Shown here: positions 43,344 to 51,644 of the stretch, one piece after another | How positions within the stretch are numbered: position 1 is the stretch's first letter | How the letters are laid out: each line of letters starts with the position of its first letter | The notes under the pieces: model-generated | The model's input: the letters and a program-made list of their open reading frames with translations, nothing else | The model's database searches: none | Told to the model about the DNA's origin: nothing | Translations under genes and position numbers: made by a program | Assembly (NCBI RefSeq): GCF_023023025.1 | Contig: NZ_CP095481.1 | Coordinates: 434,001-498,000, forward strand | Direction of reading: 5' to 3' | Length of the DNA: 64,000 nt | Source: Amycolatopsis sp. WQ 127309 | Lineage (GTDB): Bacteria; Actinomycetota; Actinomycetes; Mycobacteriales; Pseudonocardiaceae

Positions 43344-44111
43344 CCCGTCAGGTCTCGAACAACCCCAGGCCAGTCGCAGCCATATCACCGAACGACCCCG
43401 AATTCGGGACTTCGGGACGCCTGCGATCCCTGATCCGTTCGCGTGGCGTCGGTTCGCAGCGCAAGGTTCGTAACGCCGAAGGACAGCACGCAATCGCTGC
43501 TCAGAGTTCTCCGAACTCGGTCGCAAGACCCCGATCGGCTGAACCGGCTTCGAGATCTCATCGCCTGTCTCTGTGCGTGCGTCTTGCTACGAGCTATGTC
43601 GGTCTCGCGAGACCACTGTTTCAAACTTTCGTTCAACGGTTCGACTGCCGGCAGCAGGACCAGCGGCCAGCACACCCCGTAGCTGTGATCCTGCAGCTTT
43701 CTCAAGGCCGCTGCCGAGCCGACCTTCGCCCCCCAGCGACAGACAAATATCGAACACGAACGCCTGCTAGGCCACCGACCGCCCTGACCGACGGTCGGAG
43801 CGGTGGTCTTCACAGTTCGACCGTTGCGATCGACGGCAACCGGTACAGCCGCACTATTCGAACGGGGCAAGGCCTTGAGCAAGCCACGCCTGAGCCACGT
43901 CAATATCGCAGGCTCAACTCACGGGCAGCCGGTCTCGCCAAGCGCCCGGCAAACGGATCAAGGGTCGCCGCAGACAAGCTCGGACCAGGCGACACGGCCT
44001 GACATTTGCGAGCCCGAGGGGAGCCCGAGAGCGCACGGACGCGACGACAGACCGTGTCAGGGGCCGACACCGCCGCCACCCGACAATCGAAGTAAATGAG
44101 CTTGGCCGGCA
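43344..44111. other. 768-bp degenerate region with a DUF2637-like remnant
   Basis: No intact gene. About 43690-43800 resembles the segments at 15044-15170 and 63246-63370: shared order GAGC, TTCGCC, CAG-n-CAGATA, CGAACACGAACGC, GGCCACC, CCGCCC. About 43800-43860 (TGGTCTTCACAGTTCGACC) also matches 15163 onward. These look like remains of an integrative-element membrane protein. The block leads into the tRNA-Lys fragment at 44143. Confidence 0.5.
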
Positions 44112-44813
44112 TCACTCGACACCATCGAACCTGTCCAGGTGAGGACTCTTAACCAGCGGGTTCGGGGTTCGAGTCCCTGATGGCGCACCCTCACTCCCCA
44201 GGTCGAAGATCTCTTCGGCCTGGGGATTTGTGGTTTCCGGAACTTCTTCTTCCGCTTCTGGACTGTCCACAGTGGTCTCCTGCGAGCCCGAGGGGAACCC
44301 GAGAGTGCTGGCGAGAGAAAGCGGCCGTCGAGGGATCGCTCCGGCGAGCTTCCGGGCGGCGTCGTCCAGGACTTCTTTGCCGACGTTCGTGCAGAGGTCC
44401 ATCGTGACCTTGATCGACGAAGCTTCTGCCGACTGATGTCCACCGGCAAGTCCCGCAGCGCCGCGCGCGGTCCGCGCGACCGGGCGCAGATCGGTGTCGA
44501 GTTCGACGTGCAGGTTCTCGACCTCCAGGAGGTAGTTGAGGGCTGTGAGGACTTCGTCGGCGGACTCCCGGTCCTGCTGGTATTCGCGGGGATCGGCCAT
44601 CCGCTTCAGCACTTGTCCGATCGCGGCGGCGTCATCGCGACGGCTCAGCAGCTGAGCGATCGTCCACGCCTTCCGGCTCTCGCCGTCGTAGCCGCCCACG
44701 TCCCAGCCGGCCCGCCGGAAGAACTCGACTAGGGCCTGTGTCGAAGCCGGTTGGAGCCATTCGTTGATCGCGGCGATGTGAACGGTGGCCTCGTGGCGCA
44801 CCGGCTTGAGCAT
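44112..44813 (-). CDS. Helical conflict-type protein, 3' end formed by tRNA-derived sequence
   Basis: A 233-residue protein starting at ATG 44813, whose start overlaps the upstream stop as TAATG. Residues ~1-115 (INEWLQPASTQALVEFFRRA, then IGQVLKRMADPREYQQD, then LNYLLEVENLHVELD) resemble a helical module found at the N-terminus of AbiJ-like and other bacterial conflict proteins; this match is tentative. The following ~70 residues are low-complexity acidic (SPEAEEEVPETTNPQAEEIF). The last ~25 residues (SGTRTPNPLVKS...) are the antisense of the tRNA-Lys 3' half. The original C-terminus, perhaps with an effector domain, was therefore lost when the tRNA-derived sequence arrived. Part of its 3' region is repeated at 51026-51138. 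Confidence 0.65.
   Translation of the reverse strand: MLKPVRHEATVHIAAINEWLQPASTQALVEFFRRAGWDVGGYDGESRKAWTIAQLLSRRDDAAAIGQVLKRMADPREYQQDRESADEVLTALNYLLEVENLHVELDTDLRPVARTARGAAGLAGGHQSAEASSIKVTMDLCTNVGKEVLDDAARKLAGAIPRRPLSLASTLGFPSGSQETTVDSPEAEEEVPETTNPQAEEIFDLGSEGAPSGTRTPNPLVKSPHLDRFDGVE
44143..44190 (+). tRNA. tRNA-Lys(CTT) 3' half, probable attachment-site remnant
   Basis: GGACTCTTAACC matches the anticodon arm of tRNA-Lys with CTT. It is followed by a variable region, a T-arm (GGGGTTCGAGTCCC), and the acceptor 3' strand ATGGCGCACC. The matching 5' half (GCGCCAT...TAGCTCAG) is absent upstream, so it is not a working tRNA. 3'-half copies of tRNAs are the typical product of tRNA-targeted integrases. 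Confidence 0.8.
44177..44290 (+). repeat. 114-bp imperfect direct repeat, copy 1
   Basis: It starts with the tRNA acceptor end (CTGATGGCGCACC), continues through CTCACTCCCCAGGTCGAAGA, and ends at CTCCTGCGAGCCCG. It is about 87-90 percent identical by eye to 51026-51138 in the same orientation. The two copies bracket the six-gene operon and the LAL regulator. Confidence 0.85.
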
Positions 44814-45691
44814 TAGCCCACAATGCTCACCACTGTGCCAATATATCCGGCCGCCTTGGCGATGTCGTCGACCAGTGCATTGATGATGGCACCCCAGTTC
44901 ACGGAGGCATCGATCCGCCAACTCGGCTCGCCTCCTTGAGCGGTTAGGGCATTCCATGATGTTGCGATGAGATCGTTGTGCCCGGCAGTCTTCCAGTCGC
45001 AGTCTCTGGGGCCCGGCTGGAGTGTTCCGAAGGTATTCCCGGACTGGCGGAACGTGAGGATCTGGCCTGCGGCATCCGGTACCGCCAGAATCAGCGTGTG
45101 CTCATACGCAGCGGCTCCGGAGTTGTGCAAATGGCCGGAGAATTCGAAGTTTCCGTCGGGGAACAAGGTGACGAGCGCCCAGCCGCCAAGGGCGGTCCCG
45201 CCTGAGAATGTGATTGATTTCGCATGATAAGTGAGCTTGTCCGGCACATCGGGACCGCCGATGAGGAAGTAGTTGAAACTGCCCGCTGGGTCGTGCTCAC
45301 TGCCGTCGGCTGGACACTTTCCCTTGAAGGGACCGTAAAAGAGCCCCTGACATTTCCTGCATGACCTCCAGTCGCGCTGACCGCCACGGGAGTTCGTCTC
45401 GAAGAGTGCGTCGTACGCCCATGACCCGGCCTGCTCATGGGCGCCGCCAGCAGGGCAGGCGCCCTTGAATTCCGGGAAAGCGGCATAGTGCAGCCCCTGA
45501 CACTTTGCACACGATGCCCACCCTGCCTGTCGTTTGTTGCTGCCCGGCAGATCGTAGAGCATCCGGTACTCCCAGCTTCCAGTCTGCTCGTGCGCTCCGC
45601 CGGCAGGGCAGACGCCCTTGAAATCGGGGAACCCTGCGTAGTGCATGCCCTGGCATTTTGCACAGGACGCCCAGTTTGCCTGGATTGCCAT
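44813..45691 (-). CDS. Protein with three Cys-rich W.SC.KCQGL motifs and a beta-sandwich-like domain
   Basis: A 292-residue protein. I start it at ATG 45691 (GGTGGAAGG upstream); the longer frame upstream is not coding-like. Residues ~5-150 hold three tandem repeats of about 45 residues: W.SC.KCQG(M/L).Y, then FKG.CPAGGAHEQ.GSW.Y. Each contributes CxxC plus one Cys and His, probably binding a metal. These repeats occur in secreted or toxin-associated bacterial proteins. The C-terminal ~135 residues (KSITFSGGTALGGWALVTLF, then GNFEFSGHLHNSG) look like an all-beta lectin-like or MAC/jellyroll-type domain, ending in a helix GYIGTVVSIVG. No signal peptide is seen. It sits in an operon with small membrane proteins and is coupled to the conflict-type gene downstream (TAATG), consistent with a toxin or adhesion role. 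Confidence 0.72.
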   Translation of the reverse strand: MAIQANWASCAKCQGMHYAGFPDFKGVCPAGGAHEQTGSWEYRMLYDLPGSNKRQAGWASCAKCQGLHYAAFPEFKGACPAGGAHEQAGSWAYDALFETNSRGGQRDWRSCRKCQGLFYGPFKGKCPADGSEHDPAGSFNYFLIGGPDVPDKLTYHAKSITFSGGTALGGWALVTLFPDGNFEFSGHLHNSGAAAYEHTLILAVPDAAGQILTFRQSGNTFGTLQPGPRDCDWKTAGHNDLIATSWNALTAQGGEPSWRIDASVNWGAIINALVDDIAKAAGYIGTVVSIVG

Positions 45692-45986
45692 GCTGAACAC
45701 ACCTTCCACCTGGGGTGCGCCTCGGAGTGGCGCGCCGGAAAATTTGTCGAATCTCTTCGTCGATTGCAAGACGTCGGATTCCGTAATGCGAGGACGTCTC
45801 AGAGGAGGAATGGGGCTCCGGCGACATCGACGCTGCGGCGTCATGGCCGGCGGATAGGGCCGGATTCCCGGCGGTGCAGGAGGCCGCCGACGTGCCGGGG
45901 TTGCTGTGGTCTGCGTACCCCGGTTCGCCGGGCCGGCTTCCGTAGTCGTCGGGCAGTTTCGCGGGGTCCCCCGCATGGTCTTCCGG

Positions 45987-46199
45987 TCAGGTGTGCACGC
46001 CCGGCAAGCCGACGCCCATCCCGTCCATGATCACAGCCGAACCGAACACGAGCACCGCGCCTTCCGCCAAGCCGGCTGCCCCCTTCGCCACCGTGGGTAT
46101 GCCGACCTCGAATGCCGCGTGGCCGACTTCGAGGCCGGATTTCCCGATCTCGACGATCGAACGGAGTGGTTCCAGCCTCGGATCGTCATGGTCGCTCAT
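45987..46199 (-). CDS. Small hydrophobic protein (70 residues)
   Basis: It starts at ATG 46199 with AAAGGAA in front. The sequence opens MSDHDDPRLEPLRSIVEIGK and becomes Gly/Ala/Val-rich (EGAVLVFGSAVIMDGMGVGL). The second half could be one membrane helix or a helical packing segment. No family is recognised. It follows the 46217-46636 gene after 17 bases, in the same direction. A 295-bp spacer then precedes the Cys-motif gene. Confidence 0.65.
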   Translation of the reverse strand: MSDHDDPRLEPLRSIVEIGKSGLEVGHAAFEVGIPTVAKGAAGLAEGAVLVFGSAVIMDGMGVGLPGVHT

Positions 46200-46216
46200 C
46201 GGAATTCCTTTCTTGT

Positions 46217-46636
46217 TCAACGGTGGTGGTGTCCGCTGGTGATCGCGTCGAAGACTCCCGGACCGAACGCAAGGTAAAGGCCGCCCGCCACCAGGGCGGC
46301 GAAGAAAACAAAGGCCGTCAGGTAGGCCACCGTGACGCCGGTGTTCCACTTGTGCGCCCGGATGACCGAGCCCGCGGTCAGGTTCTTCACCGAATTGACG
46401 ACCACGACCCCGTTGCGCGACTGGTGCCCCCACAGCTCGACCACGTCGCCGTTGCTGATCGAGCCGCCGCGGTAGAACTTGGCCCGCAGTTCGACGGCGA
46501 CCCGCGGCAGCGGCTGCCCGGTCGGGTCGTGGCGTTCCAGGCGGAAGTCCCAGACCAGGGTTTGCCGTTTGCGGAACACGCCGCCCTCCGCCCGCGGCGT
46601 GTAGCCGGACACGCGTCCCTTGTAGTGGCTCATCAT
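46217..46636 (-). CDS. Beta-rich protein with one C-terminal membrane helix
   Basis: 139 residues (or 138 if the second ATG of ATGATG is used; GAGGGG precedes both). The N-terminal ~95 residues look like an OB- or PilZ-like small barrel (LVWDFRLERHDPTG, then VAVELRAKFYRGGSISNGDV, then VELWGHQSRNGVVVVNSVKN). Then comes one strong membrane helix (VAYLTAFVFFAALVAGGLYL) and a His-rich tail. The topology would put the barrel on the cytosolic face if the N-terminus is inside. It is 12 bases downstream of the previous gene in the operon. Confidence 0.7.
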   Translation of the reverse strand: MMSHYKGRVSGYTPRAEGGVFRKRQTLVWDFRLERHDPTGQPLPRVAVELRAKFYRGGSISNGDVVELWGHQSRNGVVVVNSVKNLTAGSVIRAHKWNTGVTVAYLTAFVFFAALVAGGLYLAFGPGVFDAITSGHHHR

Positions 46637-46648
46637 CGCCCCTCGTGC

Positions 46649-46978
46649 TCAGTGGAACAAATGTCCGGCGTCGAGGTGCGGCGCGCCGGGATCGTGCGCG
46701 ACGTCGTGCGGAACGAACGCCGAGTCGTGCGCCGAGCCCGGAACGGGAAGCGACATCGCCGCGTCGTGCGTCGCATGCTCGGAGCCGGTCGACAGGCTCG
46801 GGTCGTGGACGACGTCGGTCCCGGTGAGCGGGGCCGACAGTCCCGGGTCGTGCGCGGAGTTCTGGAGGTTCTGCAGAAAGGCACCGGCCGCGTCGACGGC
46901 CAGGCTCGCCTGGAAAGCCAGTTCTTCCAGGGTGTGGCTGTCGATTTCGGCGTGCCCCCGCGACTGCGGCGGCTCCAT
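46649..46978 (-). CDS. HDP-repeat protein (109 residues)
   Basis: It starts ten bases after the upstream stop. An N-terminal helix (TLEELAFQASLAVDAAGAFL) is followed by a low-complexity region with repeated HDP/HDxx motifs (SAHDPGLS, VVHDPSLS, VAHDPGAP) and a final HLDAGHLFH. The His/Asp content could bind metal. No family is recognised; its spacing and direction place it in the same operon. Confidence 0.62.
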   Translation of the reverse strand: MEPPQSRGHAEIDSHTLEELAFQASLAVDAAGAFLQNLQNSAHDPGLSAPLTGTDVVHDPSLSTGSEHATHDAAMSLPVPGSAHDSAFVPHDVAHDPGAPHLDAGHLFH

Positions 46979-46987
46979 GTCGCCCGC

Positions 46988-47221
46988 TCAGCGCATGCTG
47001 TTGAGGAAGTGCATGACGAAGTCGATCACGAACGGCGCCGCCAGCGCGAGGATGCCCAGCACGATCAGCGTCGCGACAAGACTGCCGAGGAAGCTCCCCG
47101 ACCGTCCGCGTGAAACCCGGCGTGACCGTTCGTGGGCGCTCCGGGCGCGCGAGGCAGCGTCGGCGCCTGCTTTGGCGGCGTTCTGGGCTTGCCAAGGGGG
47201 CGGGAAACCAGGGCTGCTCAT
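46988..47221 (-). CDS. Small membrane protein (77 residues), first gene of the operon
   Basis: I start it at ATG 47221 because GAAGGAG lies about 10 bases upstream; earlier in-frame codons are not coding-like. A basic N-terminal half (RARSAHERSRRVSRGRSG) precedes one or two membrane-spanning segments (FLGSLVATLIVLGILALAAP, FVIDFVMHFL). The 115 bases before it, down to the LAL gene stop, probably contain the operon promoter. Confidence 0.65.
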   Translation of the reverse strand: MSSPGFPPPWQAQNAAKAGADAASRARSAHERSRRVSRGRSGSFLGSLVATLIVLGILALAAPFVIDFVMHFLNSMR

Positions 47222-47336
47222 GATTGTTGTGCTCCTTCGCGGCTGCGGGGCACCGGGGTGTTTCCGGCTCCTTCCGACGCTAGGAGGTGCACCTTGCGGA
47301 CGGATCCGTGGAACCACGTACTCGTGGCACGCATCC

Positions 47337-50096
47337 TCACCGCTGCCCGGCGGACCAGGCGGCGATCTGCGTCCGATTGGTCAAGCCAAGCTTGGCGAGG
47401 ATGTGCTGGACGTGGGTTTCGACGGTGCGCTCGGAGATGTGCGCCAGTGCCGCGATCTGCTTGTTGGTCAGGCCCTGGGCGACGTGCCCGGCTACCTCGG
47501 CTTCCCGGCGGGTGAGCTCGCCCGGGGCAGCTCCGCCCAAGGTGGCCGCCAGCTCCGCGACACGCCGCCGCAGCGGTTCCATCCCGAGGCCTGCGGTCGT
47601 GTCCTCGAGACCGGCGCACAACGCGGCCGCCTCCTCGACGTCGCCGGGACGGCGCCGGCGCGACAGCACCGAAGCCAGGTGCCAGCGGCCGAACGCCGTG
47701 TGGGGCACGATGCCGGCCGCGTCGTCGGCGGCGATCCCGAGGCGGATCTGGCGCACCCCGTCGTCGAGGCGTCCGCAAGCGGCTTCCGCGAGGCCGAGGT
47801 AGGTGCGCACCGAGCCGGCGTTCACCACGGCGCCCGCCCCGCCGACGACGAACAAGCCGGCATGCGGCCGCAACAAGCCCGCTGTTTCCGCGGCGACCTC
47901 CCGTTCGCCGAAGAGCCACGCCAGCTCGGCCCGGACCGCGAGGGCCGCCAGCAGCAGGGTTTGGGGGTAGCTGCCGACGTCGGCGGCGGGGCGGGCGAGC
48001 CGGCGGGCACGCGCGAGATCGCCGTGCTGTGCCCAGTAGTGGCCGTACGACGGCAGGAGGGAAGGCGGGAAGTGCTTCTCGAACTCCCGGTGCTGCTCTT
48101 CTTTCACCAGATCGCGCCCGGTCAGCCCGTCGAGCATGATCAGGACGAACACCGACATCCCGAACACGGAGCTGTGCGTGCGGCCCTCGACCAGCCGCAC
48201 GCACTCCCGCAGAACGTCGGCGGCGTCGTCGAAGCGGCCACGGGCGATCTCGACCGCGGCCACGCTGCGCAAGTGGTGCCACGTCGCGAGCGGACGATGC
48301 AGGCGTTCGGTCAACTGCCGCATCGGAGGGAGTGTCGCCTCGGCCTCGTCCATGCGGCCCAGCATCATGAAGGCGTCGAAGCGCCACAGCCAGCCCCACA
48401 ACCGGGTGTCGTCGTCCTGCTCGGCCTCGCCGAGCGCGAACATCCGCTCGGCCAGCTCGAGCCGTTCGTGCACGCCGTCGGGTCCCGAGCGGGCCATCTG
48501 CCGCGAGCGCAGCGCCGAACGCAGCACGGACGCGTCCTCGAGCCGTTCCGCCATCGCGAGTGCCTCGGCGGAATACCGCTGGGCGTCCGGGCCACCTGCG
48601 AAGCCCGCTTCGCCGCCGACCAGCGCCAGCAGCCGGGCCCGCATCGAGCTGTCCGCTGCCGGCAGCTGGGTCAGTGCCTCGCGGGCCAGCCGGTCGCCGC
48701 CGAAGTCGCCCCACGGGTTGGAGACGCCCTCCGTGGCCAGGGCGACCGAGCCGAGCGCGTCCGGATCGTTCGCGGCGCGAGCGGCCTCGGCGGACCGGGT
48801 GAGCACCTCGGCGGCGGACCGGAGATCACCGTCGCGGGTCAGCGCGGTGGCGTGCCGCAGCAGCAGCCGGGCGCGGTCGCCCGCGGTCAGCGGCGCGCCG
48901 GCGTCCAGCGCCCGCCGGTACTGCTCGGCGGCCTCCTCCCAGGCCAGGCGGTCCAGCGCCTGGTCACCGGCGCGTTCGGCCCACTCGCGGGCCTGACGGG
49001 GATCGCCGACGGGTGCCGAAGCCAGCCAGTGGTGGGCGATCTCCGCGGCGCGCTCGGCAGCGTCGGATCGCGTGGCCAGCCAAGCAGCCAGCCGGGCGTG
49101 GGCGCCCGCACGGGTCGCGGTGGGCAGGTCGGCTCGTGCGGCTTCCCGGATGAGGTCGTGCCGGAACCGCCGGCCTTCACCGGGGGTCAGCAACCCCGCG
49201 GCGGCGGCCTCGTCGAGCGCGCTCAGCACGGTCTCGACGGGGCTTCCGGTCACCGCGGCCAACGGGGGCGCCTCCAGCACGCTGCCCAGCGCGGCCGCGA
49301 GCGAGACCAGCTCCCGGCAGACGGGGCTGAGCCGGGCCAGCCGCGCGCGGACGGTGTCGAGTACTCCGTCGGGCAACGTCTCCGCGACGTGGTCGAGGAG
49401 TGGCGCGAGCTCGTTCACGAAGAAGGGATTTCCGCCGGTCCGGCGGCTGACCAGGGCGGCGAGCTCGACGGTGACCGGCCGGTCGGCGGTGGCCTCCAGC
49501 TGGCGGCGCACGTCCGCGGGTGGCAGCCCGGCCAAGCGGACGCGCACGAGGGCCGGCTCGTGGGAAAGAGCGGCGAACGCGGCCGCCAGCCCGTCCCGGC
49601 CGCGGGTCTCGGTGTCCCGGTAGGTGGCGACGAGCAGCAGGCGGGAGCGGGCCAGGTCCCGCGCGATGTGCACGAGCAGTGCCAACGACGCGGCGTCGGC
49701 CCACTGGAGATCGTCGAGGACGACAACGAGGCCGGCGCGTCGCGCGTGTTCCCGCAGCTGTTCGCCGAAGGCTTCGAACGCCTGAAAGCGAGCCCCCGCC
49801 GAGTCGGTGGTCGTGCCGCCTTCGACCAGAGCAGCCGGCAGTGAATCATCCAAGGCACGAGCGATCTGGCGGAAGAGCCAGTACGGCGGGCTGCCTTCGT
49901 CGTCACTGGCCCGTCCCCAGGCGAACGGGGTGTCCGAGACTTCCGCGCGCGACACGACTTCGCGCGCGAGCCGGGTCTTGCCGATGCCGGGCTCGCCGGT
50001 GATGAGGACCAGCCGCCCGTTGCCAGATAGCGCGTCCCGGAGCTGACCGGCGAGCAACTCCGATTCTTTCACCCGGCCGACAAAATCACCGTCCAT
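47337..50096 (-). CDS. LuxR-family regulator of the LAL type
   Basis: A 919-residue LAL protein. Walker A VLITGEPGIGKTRLAREV (~32-48), Walker B LVVVLDDLQWADAASLALL (~125-143), and the sensor ATYRDTETRGRD are all present. A long TPR-like helical region follows (~400-850). The C-terminal LuxR helix-turn-helix reads ELTRREAEVAGHVAQGLTNK then QIAALAHISERTVETHVQHI. It starts at ATG 50096. These regulators integrate a ligand or ATP signal to activate target operons. The nearest same-strand target is the small operon beginning 115 bases downstream (47221-44112). It lies between the two 114-bp direct repeats. Confidence 0.9.
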   Translation of the reverse strand: MDGDFVGRVKESELLAGQLRDALSGNGRLVLITGEPGIGKTRLAREVVSRAEVSDTPFAWGRASDDEGSPPYWLFRQIARALDDSLPAALVEGGTTTDSAGARFQAFEAFGEQLREHARRAGLVVVLDDLQWADAASLALLVHIARDLARSRLLLVATYRDTETRGRDGLAAAFAALSHEPALVRVRLAGLPPADVRRQLEATADRPVTVELAALVSRRTGGNPFFVNELAPLLDHVAETLPDGVLDTVRARLARLSPVCRELVSLAAALGSVLEAPPLAAVTGSPVETVLSALDEAAAAGLLTPGEGRRFRHDLIREAARADLPTATRAGAHARLAAWLATRSDAAERAAEIAHHWLASAPVGDPRQAREWAERAGDQALDRLAWEEAAEQYRRALDAGAPLTAGDRARLLLRHATALTRDGDLRSAAEVLTRSAEAARAANDPDALGSVALATEGVSNPWGDFGGDRLAREALTQLPAADSSMRARLLALVGGEAGFAGGPDAQRYSAEALAMAERLEDASVLRSALRSRQMARSGPDGVHERLELAERMFALGEAEQDDDTRLWGWLWRFDAFMMLGRMDEAEATLPPMRQLTERLHRPLATWHHLRSVAAVEIARGRFDDAADVLRECVRLVEGRTHSSVFGMSVFVLIMLDGLTGRDLVKEEQHREFEKHFPPSLLPSYGHYWAQHGDLARARRLARPAADVGSYPQTLLLAALAVRAELAWLFGEREVAAETAGLLRPHAGLFVVGGAGAVVNAGSVRTYLGLAEAACGRLDDGVRQIRLGIAADDAAGIVPHTAFGRWHLASVLSRRRRPGDVEEAAALCAGLEDTTAGLGMEPLRRRVAELAATLGGAAPGELTRREAEVAGHVAQGLTNKQIAALAHISERTVETHVQHILAKLGLTNRTQIAAWSAGQR

Positions 50097-50169
50097 GTCC
50101 GAAACGATAAGGCCCGGTGGGTCGATGGTGCGGGATCCTGTCGCCGTGTGCACGAGGAATCGATCCGCC

Positions 50170-50571
50170 GGTTCCATAACGGTGACTTTCAAGGCGGACG
50201 ACCCGGGTGAAGCGGCACGCTTCTGGGCGGGTCTGCTCGGCCGGGAGGTCGTCGAGGTCACCGGCGGTGTGCTGCTACCGGACGGAGACGCCCAGCTGGG
50301 CCTGCGGTTCGTCCCTGGTGTGGGGCCGGGCGAGCAGACCGCAATCCAGCCACCGCGCGGCGGCACGAAAGTCGCCTGGGACGTGTGGGATGGCACGCCC
50401 GTGGCGCCGAACCGGCAGTTTCGAGCTGCTCCCGTCCGACGGCGACCAGCGGGCGGCGGTCGACGCGCTGATCTTCCTCGGCGCCGTTCGGCTCGGCGCC
50501 CGCGACGACGGCACCGTCGTACTGGCGGATCCGGACGGGCACCGAGTTCTACGTGCGGCCAGCCGGCTGCC
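50170..50571 (+). pseudogene. VOC/glyoxalase-like protein, frameshifted
   Basis: Coding-like sequence reads KADDPGEAARFWAGLLGREV, VTGGVLLPDGDAQLGLRFVP, and VAWDVWDGTPVAPNR. It must then shift frame near 50420 to continue as FELLPSDGDQRAAVDALIFL, ARDDGTVVLADPDGHRVL. This is one VOC-fold domain with its end missing. It would have been transcribed divergently from the LAL gene. Confidence 0.7.
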
Positions 50572-50609
50572 ACCCCCGCCAGCAGCATCCGGCCCACTAC
50601 GCGCGACGC

Positions 50610-50890
50610 AGGGTGGCGGCACTCCGACCACTCCCGGCGTTGCCGAACATCCGCACAGCAACCGCCGAGCCGGCCGAATCACCTCAATAGGGGCGCCCCG
50701 CAGCGACAGATACCGAATTGCCGCCGGCAGCCCGACCACCGACAGATCCACCGCAGGCGCCACCAACGGCGCAACCCAGACCGGCACCCCAGCCGGAGGG
50801 CCGACGTCAGCACGTTCCCGAAACCGAACAAAAAGTCAGAGCCACGATGACCCCCACGATCAGCGTCACCGCCGAAAGCACCGGATCACG
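50610..50890 (-). pseudogene. DUF2637-like membrane protein remnant
   Basis: Minus strand, two frames. The first reads VLSAVTLIVGVIVALTFC near 50810-50880. The second reads VPVWVAPLVAPAVDLSVVGL, then PAAIRYLSLRGAPIEV, near 50660-50785. The pattern of a first helix, VPxW..APxVDLxVVG, and a second helix matches the DUF2637 transfer/spread proteins of actinobacterial conjugative elements. It is a different segment from the tails at 15.1, 43.7 and 63.3 kb. Confidence 0.55.
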
Positions 50891-51025
50891 TACCCCGCTC
50901 GGGCTCAACACAGCAACCGCCCTGCCCCACCGTCCACACCACGAACCACAAACGACCGGCAAGAACAGCCCGGCAGAATCCGGCACGGACGAGCCCGAGA
51001 AGTGCCCGAAAGGTCTCGCACACGT

Positions 51026-51138
51026 CTGATGGCGCACCCTCACTCCCCAGGTCGAAGATTACTTCGGCCCGGGGATTTGTGATTTCCGGAGCTTTTCTTC
51101 CGCCTCTGAACTGTCCACAATGGTCTCCTGCGAGCCCG
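51026..51138 (+). repeat. 114-bp imperfect direct repeat, copy 2
   Basis: Same order as copy 1 at 44177-44290, beginning with the tRNA acceptor end (CTGATGGCGCACC) but lacking the T-arm and anticodon part. It ends at CTCCTGCGAGCCCG, where an SGNH/ricin remnant begins. Confidence 0.85.
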
Positions 51139-51306
51139 TGACCACCGGCGATCTGACCGACGGCATCCACCCCCACGGCCACCGGGTACGACAAGATGGC
51201 CGCCACCTGGTTCGGCGCGCTGCATTCCGTGGCCGGGAGCATCGGCACCCAGCTGATCCTCTGGGCCTGCACCGGGCAGGCGAACCAGCGGTGGACGCTG
51301 CGCTGA
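51137..51306 (+). pseudogene. SGNH esterase / ricin-B lectin remnant
   Basis: GDLTDGIHPHGH, with the DxxHP catalytic motif of SGNH/GDSL esterases, is followed after a frameshift by YDKMAATWFGALHSVAGSIG. It then passes directly into the end of a ricin-B domain (GTQLILWACTGQANQRWTLR, stop). Most of both domains is missing. Confidence 0.6.
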
Positions 51307-51436
51307 AAGCGCTCATGGACCGATGGGATGAAGACGTCTGTTTGACCGCGGAGATCCCTGGGCACTCCGGGCCCGGGCGAGCGGCCACCACATCCCCGGT
51401 GCCCGGCCCTCCGTGAGCAGAAGGAGCTTCCCGACC

Positions 51437-51592
51437 GTGATCATCCTCGGCGTCATCCTGATCGTCCTCGGCTTTCTCATCGGCATTCCCGTGCTGTACA
51501 CGATCGGCATCGTCCTGGCGGTCGCCGGTGTCATCCTCGCCGTCCTGGGTGGGACCGGGCGCAAGGTCGGCGGCCGCGGGCACTGGTTCTGA
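51437..51592 (+). CDS. Small two-helix membrane protein, DUF6131-like
   Basis: A 51-residue protein starting at GTG 51437 with AAGGAG ten bases upstream. Two hydrophobic helices (IILGVILIVLGFLIGIPVLY and TIGIVLAVAGVILAVLGGTG) are joined by a short turn and followed by a basic tail KVGGRGHWF. This is the typical layout of the tiny DUF6131 membrane proteins of actinobacteria, whose function is unknown. It has its own terminator at 51601-51638, so it is a complete unit surviving among pseudogenes. Confidence 0.8.
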   Translation: MIILGVILIVLGFLIGIPVLYTIGIVLAVAGVILAVLGGTGRKVGGRGHWF

Positions 51593-51600
51593 GCGGGAAC

Positions 51601-51638
51601 ACCCGCTCGCCGGGTCCGCGGGAACCCGGCGAGCGGGT
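51601..51638. terminator. Hairpin terminator between convergent genes
   Basis: ACCCGCTCGCCGGGT (51601-51615) and its complement (51624-51638), 15-bp perfect arms with an 8-base loop. It follows the small membrane gene and also faces the 3' end of the minus-strand CBM2 remnant. Confidence 0.8.
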
Positions 51639-51644
51639 CGGTCG

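Noticed and set aside
44143..44190. Functional tRNA-Lys gene
   Set aside because: No D-arm or 5' acceptor strand upstream; only the 3' half is present.
44814..44957. N-terminal extension of the conflict-type protein upstream of ATG 44813
   Set aside because: It is the antisense/out-of-frame reading of the Cys-motif gene end; the TAATG overlap supports the ATG at 44813.
45692..45976. 95-residue extension of the Cys-motif protein
   Set aside because: Arg/Pro-rich, no ribosome binding site; GGTGGAAGG precedes ATG 45691.
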